A stretch of 64,000 bases of DNA. Source: Methanoregula sp. (GTDB lineage: Archaea > Halobacteriota > Methanomicrobia > Methanomicrobiales > Methanospirillaceae). Below the pieces are notes generated by a model. The model ran no database searches and was not told the origin of the DNA. It saw only the letters and a program-made list of their open reading frames with translations. The position numbers were made by a program, and so were the translations under genes. Shown here piece by piece: positions 60,329 through 64,000 of the stretch. The first letter of the stretch is position 1, and the number at the start of each line of letters is the position of its first letter. The DNA lies in NCBI RefSeq assembly GCF_028679125.1, contig NZ_JAJRCG010000005.1, forward strand, positions 1 to 64,000, written 5' to 3'.

Positions 60329-60967
60329 ATGAAAATACTGAAAGAAAATTTCACAATTTTAATTCTAATCGGCCTGTTCATTGTTGCCGGCATCATTCTA
60401 TATTCCCTGATTCCCGGATCAGTTTTTCAGTCACAACTGGAAAATAGTACGAAACCGGGGAACCTGACCCCTCCGGTCCCGCTAAAAACTGATTCAAGTT
60501 TTGACATCCAGGAAGCGGATGTGCGGATAGTCAAGTACATCAACAGCACCCGGGTGACGTATGAAGATCTCCAGATGTACCCGGAACTTGAGAGCTATCT
60601 GCATGGCGTGAACAATGACCCGGGGGTCTGGTACAGTGGCTGGAGATATGTGAACTCGTTCGAGGGAAACGTGAGCAGGTATGATGCTTTTATAAAGAAG
60701 ATCTGTCAGGGAAAAACAATCTTTGAATGCAACCGTGGCACACTCATCGAGTACCACAATCAATTCTATCATGTGACCTGCAGTGAGTACGGCATGTTGA
60801 GTCGCACCCTCGTCGGGATCACGACTCTTTCTACGCCGATAGACGACAGGGCCATGAATAACGGATTATCCAATTCTTCGTTCTCCGTGAACAGGACAGA
60901 AAACCGGTCGAGTTACAACAGATCTCCACCGGTTCCCCCTATCGCACCAACACCCCAACGAGTTTAG
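60329..60967 (+). CDS. Membrane-anchored exported protein of unknown function
   Basis: A 212-residue protein with one N-terminal helix (FTILILIGLFIVAGIILYSL) and an outside domain containing VRIVKYINSTRVTYEDLQMY, WYSGWRYVNSF, and a CNRGTLIEYHNQFYHVTCSE core with two cysteines that may pair. It ends in an Asn/Ser/Pro-rich tail. No family is recognised. AT-rich like the gene before it. The cysteines and the exported topology are consistent with an extracellular binding domain. Confidence 0.65.
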   Translation: MKILKENFTILILIGLFIVAGIILYSLIPGSVFQSQLENSTKPGNLTPPVPLKTDSSFDIQEADVRIVKYINSTRVTYEDLQMYPELESYLHGVNNDPGVWYSGWRYVNSFEGNVSRYDAFIKKICQGKTIFECNRGTLIEYHNQFYHVTCSEYGMLSRTLVGITTLSTPIDDRAMNNGLSNSSFSVNRTENRSSYNRSPPVPPIAPTPQRV

Positions 60968-61199
60968 TGTGTCTGATAATTAACATCTGAAAATTCTCTC
61001 CATTCGAGAATGCCTTGGGAGGATATAATTGGGGCACTAAGAAGAGATCCATGACTCGTCCCGGAGAGAACTGATCCGTCCCGATGCAGGTTTCTTCTTC
61101 AGCTGGATCGGTTCGAATGTGAGTCTTTTCTCGATGGTCCCCCGAATCCGCTCCCCTTTTTTGAGGGGCACCTTGCCAACCGCAGAGAATATTCCGGCC

Positions 61200-61617
61200 C
61201 GGAAAATTTTTCCAGCCAGACCCTGCTGAAAAAAATTTACGCAAGGTCCGGTTGATCGGCTCGCGCAAATCGAGCAGGGGCTGAAGGGGTGATGAAAATT
61301 TTTTGAGCAGGGTCCGGTTGAAATTTTCCGGGCAGGGTCTGATCAAAAGTACTTCAAGCAGGGTCTGGTTGAAAGCATGTTGAGCAAGGTCTGGTTGAAT
61401 TACCGGATTTTTTTACGACGGAGACCAATCTACCTGGTTTTCCGGTCAGAAAGATCTGGTTAACTTTTTGCATGCAAGGTCTGCTCAAAATTTTTCAGGC
61501 AGGGTCTGCTGAAAAAATTTCAAGCAAGGTCTGGTTGATCGGCTCGCGGATTTTGAGCAGGGGCTGAGGTGGTGATGAAAATTTTTTGGGCAGGGTCCGG
61601 TTGAAATTTTTTGGGCT
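61200..61617. repeat. Degenerate tandem repeat array, about 25-bp unit
   Basis: Roughly ten units of a sequence like TGAAAATTTTTTGAGCAGGGTCCGGT or with TCTGGT follow each other. The first unit is inverted (61200-61227). Two composite 78-bp blocks (61251-61328 and 61533-61610) share GTTGATCGGCTCGCG, GAGCAGGGGCTGA and the following unit. Nothing in either strand resembles a protein family, and the minus-strand frames here simply reflect the repeats. The units are too variable, and the gaps too short and similar, for a CRISPR array. Confidence 0.75.
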
Positions 61618-61812
61618 GTAGAGATCATTCAACAACTTTTGAGGCTCTCGGGGCTTCGAAGATCTGTAATGGGTTCTTCTTATCTTCATGGTTCTGATGA
61701 ACTATTCAGACTTCATTCCGCCATTGAGGCACCCACGTATTCGATGACAACGTATTAACCTCCCCTTTAAAAAATAAAAATTTTCAGATTCCTTGGATGA
61801 CTAGTAATTGAG

Positions 61813-61881
61813 GCCGCCACGGGGCGCCCTTCGGGGCGGCGGCAATCATCCATCAGGGTTATGGGGGCATCAGCCCCCATC
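61813..61881. other. Two GC-rich hairpins in an AT-rich spacer
   Basis: CGCCCTTCGGGGCG within GCCGCC/GGCGGC forms one stem. ATGGGGGC and GCCCCCAT form a second. They stand out in otherwise AT-rich DNA between the repeat array and the HEPN gene. They resemble the hairpin style of repeats A and B but share no long sequence with them. Confidence 0.4.
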
Positions 61882-61969
61882 TTTTCGAAAGAGGATTTCT
61901 ACATAGTAAAAATCAAATCAGGATCATTTCGGCCTTTTTAAAATACTTGAATGTTCAGTATTCAATGAA

Positions 61970-62899
61970 ATGCCAGTTCAAAAATTGTATTTTTTTGCCC
62001 CGGTAGCAAATGTAGATGCATCTATTTTGAAAATAAAACTGAATGTGGGCTTCGAATTTGCCTCAATGACCAAAATGGATGGTATTTCATTTATTGCCAA
62101 TCTCGAAAAGATTCCCCTCAAAAATTTTTACAATTACTGGCGATTCGGTCATACTGTATTGCAGTCCGAAAGATTGTATTTAATAAAAAAATCATTTGAA
62201 TTTGACCTTCCGATAAACGAGGCTGGAAAACCCGAAACCAATCACAATTTTTACTTGTTCATTTATGATTTTGTGGAAAAGAATGTTGAAGAATCACTTC
62301 GCCTTTTGCGATTATTCAAAGAGGGAAATGTACACATTCCCTACTGGATCGTATACTATTTTGATAAAGATGAACCCATTGTTCTGTTTGCCCGAGGACT
62401 ATCTTCATCACAATCACAAAATATCTATCATCTCGATGATATGGAAATTCAATCAGCTCAAAATTTTATTGAAATAACTCTGATTCCCAAACCACCCAAT
62501 TACATAACTCTGGCACATGAGAACTATGAAGTATCATATTTTATCGATAATGATTCCCATGCGTTTTTGTCATTGATGATTTCCCTTGAGGTGCTTTTCA
62601 AACCGAAACAATATCGAAATTTTTCTAGAATACTTTCTGATGAGGTCGGAATATTACTTGGGAACTCAAATTATGAAATTCAAAACATACGCAATGAGAT
62701 TACCAGACTCTATGATAAACGATCAGAATTGGTTCATGAAGGAAAACCGGTTTTTCACTATGCTGGAGAAACAGATGATGTCAAAATTCTTCGACATTAC
62801 ATCAGAGAATCTTTGAAAAAAATTATCCGGTTGGATCTTTCAAAGGATGATCTTCTGGAATATCTTGGAAAAATGAATGTCTGCAAGGAATCAGAATGA
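61970..62899 (+). CDS. Apea-like HEPN-domain protein
   Basis: A 309-residue protein in AT-rich DNA. The N-terminal two thirds (about 1-190) are mixed alpha/beta and unassigned. The C-terminal third (about 195-300) reads LSLMISLEVLFKPKQY, ILSDEVGILLG and LYDKRSELVHEGK, the Apea-like HEPN core with an R-x4-H catalytic motif (RSELVH). HEPN domains of this type are RNases, often in defence or toxin systems. It overlaps the next gene by an ATGA junction, so the two are coupled. Base composition differs clearly from the window average, consistent with transfer. Confidence 0.8.
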   Translation: MPVQKLYFFAPVANVDASILKIKLNVGFEFASMTKMDGISFIANLEKIPLKNFYNYWRFGHTVLQSERLYLIKKSFEFDLPINEAGKPETNHNFYLFIYDFVEKNVEESLRLLRLFKEGNVHIPYWIVYYFDKDEPIVLFARGLSSSQSQNIYHLDDMEIQSAQNFIEITLIPKPPNYITLAHENYEVSYFIDNDSHAFLSLMISLEVLFKPKQYRNFSRILSDEVGILLGNSNYEIQNIRNEITRLYDKRSELVHEGKPVFHYAGETDDVKILRHYIRESLKKIIRLDLSKDDLLEYLGKMNVCKESE

Positions 62900-63210
62900 A
62901 ATATCGCGTAAATCACACAGGAATCGCAATGCGGAATATTTCCCATGTGGTCAATTATGTCAAAGATGATCCTGCAAGATGGTACAAAGTAAATTGGATA
63001 ATCGTCAGTACTTCTCATGCAATTTACATAACACACGGAGCACGTGGACATAAAGTAAGGCAGAAAATTCGCCATAAATTATGGAACATCGCTCAAAGAA
63101 AATATCCCGTTCTTAAACGGTATTCAATTCCCTATGAAGTTTCTGGGGATAGCAAATGCAAAGTTAAATGGTATTATCGGATTTGGGATTTCTTTTCGTT
63201 CTTCCGATAG
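62896..63210 (+). CDS. Small basic protein coupled to the HEPN gene
   Basis: A 104-residue protein rich in Lys, Arg, Tyr and Trp (ARWYKVNWIIVSTSHAIYIT, then ARGHKVRQKIRHKLW, and KVKWYYRIWDFFSFFR at the end). It has no signal peptide; the basic face suggests nucleic-acid binding. Its start overlaps the stop of the HEPN gene. No family is recognised. It could be the partner of the HEPN protein, but this rests on position only. Confidence 0.6.
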   Translation: MKYRVNHTGIAMRNISHVVNYVKDDPARWYKVNWIIVSTSHAIYITHGARGHKVRQKIRHKLWNIAQRKYPVLKRYSIPYEVSGDSKCKVKWYYRIWDFFSFFR

Positions 63211-63359
63211 GAAAAATAGCAGTTATCTCGCTAGAAATAAAAAATCGGTCTATTAGAAAATTGAATGATAATTAAACGTAATAGAAAACTATCGCATCCA
63301 TTTCGAATAATTAAAGTTACGCCAATCACCATTCTCAACAAAGTGAGAGATTTTATTCT

Positions 63360-64000
63360 ATGAAAAAATGCATGAATTGTGGAGGTCCAAACCCCAACCA
63401 AGAGATATATTGTGATTATTGTGGAGCGTTATTACCGAGTAAACCAACGAATAGGATTATTCACATTATTCGTGGACTGTTCGAAATATTGGTTATTAGA
63501 TTTCAAACAGGATATCTGCAATATATGAAAAAAGTGTCCAATCGGTTTTGCATTTTCCATATCTGGTGGAAATTTCTCTCGTTTTTTATTACATTTTTAT
63601 TCGTATTTATTCCTAGTGCGATTGGGGTCTATTGGATTTTCAAAACGGAAAACCTTCAGGAATTTTTCACAGGATATGATATCTCTATTTTAATATCCAA
63701 TTCGCAGAACAGCTTAATTAATTCAACATCATTTCAGAATTCTATACTCGGAAATCTGATTTATCCAAAGGGTATTACTGACATTGCATTTTTATTTGGT
63801 TGCATTATCGTGTATTGTGCTTTTTTCGAATATGTGAAAAACCGAAATATTTTTGATTCAAACCAAACGACGGATTATGCCAAATTGTTGAATTTTTTTA
63901 CATATGCGTTTTTTGCAAGCCTTTTTTATGATTGTATAATTATTTGGGGTTATTTTCAAGGATGGTTTAAAGATCTATCAAACGATCAATTCATTGAAGT
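63360..64000 (+). CDS. Zinc-ribbon membrane protein, incomplete at the right edge
   Basis: The open frame begins MKKCMNCGGPNPNQEIYCDY with a CxxC...CxxC zinc ribbon (CMNC and CDYC) and continues without stop to the window end (213 residues visible). After the ribbon there are three or more hydrophobic helices (WWKFLSFFITFLFVFIPSAI, IAFLFGCIIVYCAFFEYV, FFTYAFFASLFYDCIIIWGY). Zinc-ribbon plus multi-helix proteins of this style are common in archaeal accessory regions and have no known function. It is AT-rich, like the two genes before it. The rest of the gene lies outside the window. Confidence 0.7.
   Translation, partial: MKKCMNCGGPNPNQEIYCDYCGALLPSKPTNRIIHIIRGLFEILVIRFQTGYLQYMKKVSNRFCIFHIWWKFLSFFITFLFVFIPSAIGVYWIFKTENLQEFFTGYDISILISNSQNSLINSTSFQNSILGNLIYPKGITDIAFLFGCIIVYCAFFEYVKNRNIFDSNQTTDYAKLLNFFTYAFFASLFYDCIIIWGYFQGWFKDLSNDQFIE

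Noticed and set aside
61200-61617. CRISPR-like array
   Set aside because: The units are degenerate, adjacent repeats differ in length, there are no unique spacers of uniform size, and no cas genes are nearby.
60939-61689. Minus-strand open frames with recurring NFNRTL..KKFSSP segments
   Set aside because: They are translations of the tandem repeat; there is no start signal and no protein character outside the repeat.

Overview
The window comes from a methanogenic archaeon, most likely of the order Methanomicrobiales (Methanoregula-like). The evidence is formylmethanofuran:tetrahydromethanopterin formyltransferase (33.7 kb), Sep-tRNA:Cys-tRNA synthase (56.8 kb), a group II chaperonin (30.2 kb), a TATA-binding protein (15.8 kb), aIF-1A (50.6 kb), the archaeal family DUF2070 (35.5 kb), archaeal TATA boxes with short or absent leaders, and purine-rich ribosome binding sites. 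The genus is inferred from style and gene content, not from a search. No rRNA, tRNA or CRISPR array was recognised.

Layout. 0-12.5 kb is accessory DNA: a RelBE-type toxin-antitoxin pair, two neighbouring genes broken at homopolymers, an ABC exporter, AT-rich secreted proteins with a shared promoter and leader element, a HEPN/MNT pair, and three proteins that resemble protease inhibitors (chagasin-type, BsuPI-like, serpin). 12.6-19.6 kb holds a methyltransferase, small enzymes, tbp, a condensation-domain protein and a pentameric ligand-gated ion channel homologue. 19.9-25.4 kb is one giant HEAT-repeat gene of 1850 codons. 25.9-37.2 kb is mostly core or regulatory: KTSC and YkgJ proteins, a triple-PAS/SpoIIE phosphatase, an NYN-domain protein, the thermosome, 5-FTHF cyclo-ligase next to ftr, and DUF2070.

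37.4-48.8 kb is rich in exported proteins: two secreted tyrosine-phosphatase-like proteins, a C39-like peptidase lipoprotein, META and cache proteins, a binding-protein/legumain fusion, a transglutaminase-like lipoprotein whose catalytic Cys is Ser, and a thaumatin-like protein. Both phosphatases and the thaumatin-like protein, which are unrelated in fold, end in the same short C-terminal motif (R-Y-x-P-x-T-x-G-x-x-F). 49-58 kb returns to housekeeping genes: TerB-like, a zinc ribbon, aIF-1A, an HD hydrolase, MarR/MATE, a histidine kinase and pscS. 58.6-64 kb is accessory and becomes AT-rich: a third copy of the leader element with its secreted protein, a 25-bp degenerate tandem repeat array, an Apea-like HEPN protein, and a zinc-ribbon membrane protein that runs off the right edge.

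The strongest candidates for something undescribed are (1) the promoter plus structured-leader element present three times upstream of secreted-protein genes, whose second hairpin keeps its pairing while changing sequence, and (2) the shared C-terminal motif on three unrelated exported proteins. Several frame breaks fall in homopolymers, one of them in the essential aIF-1A gene, so some of the apparent pseudogenes may be sequence errors.
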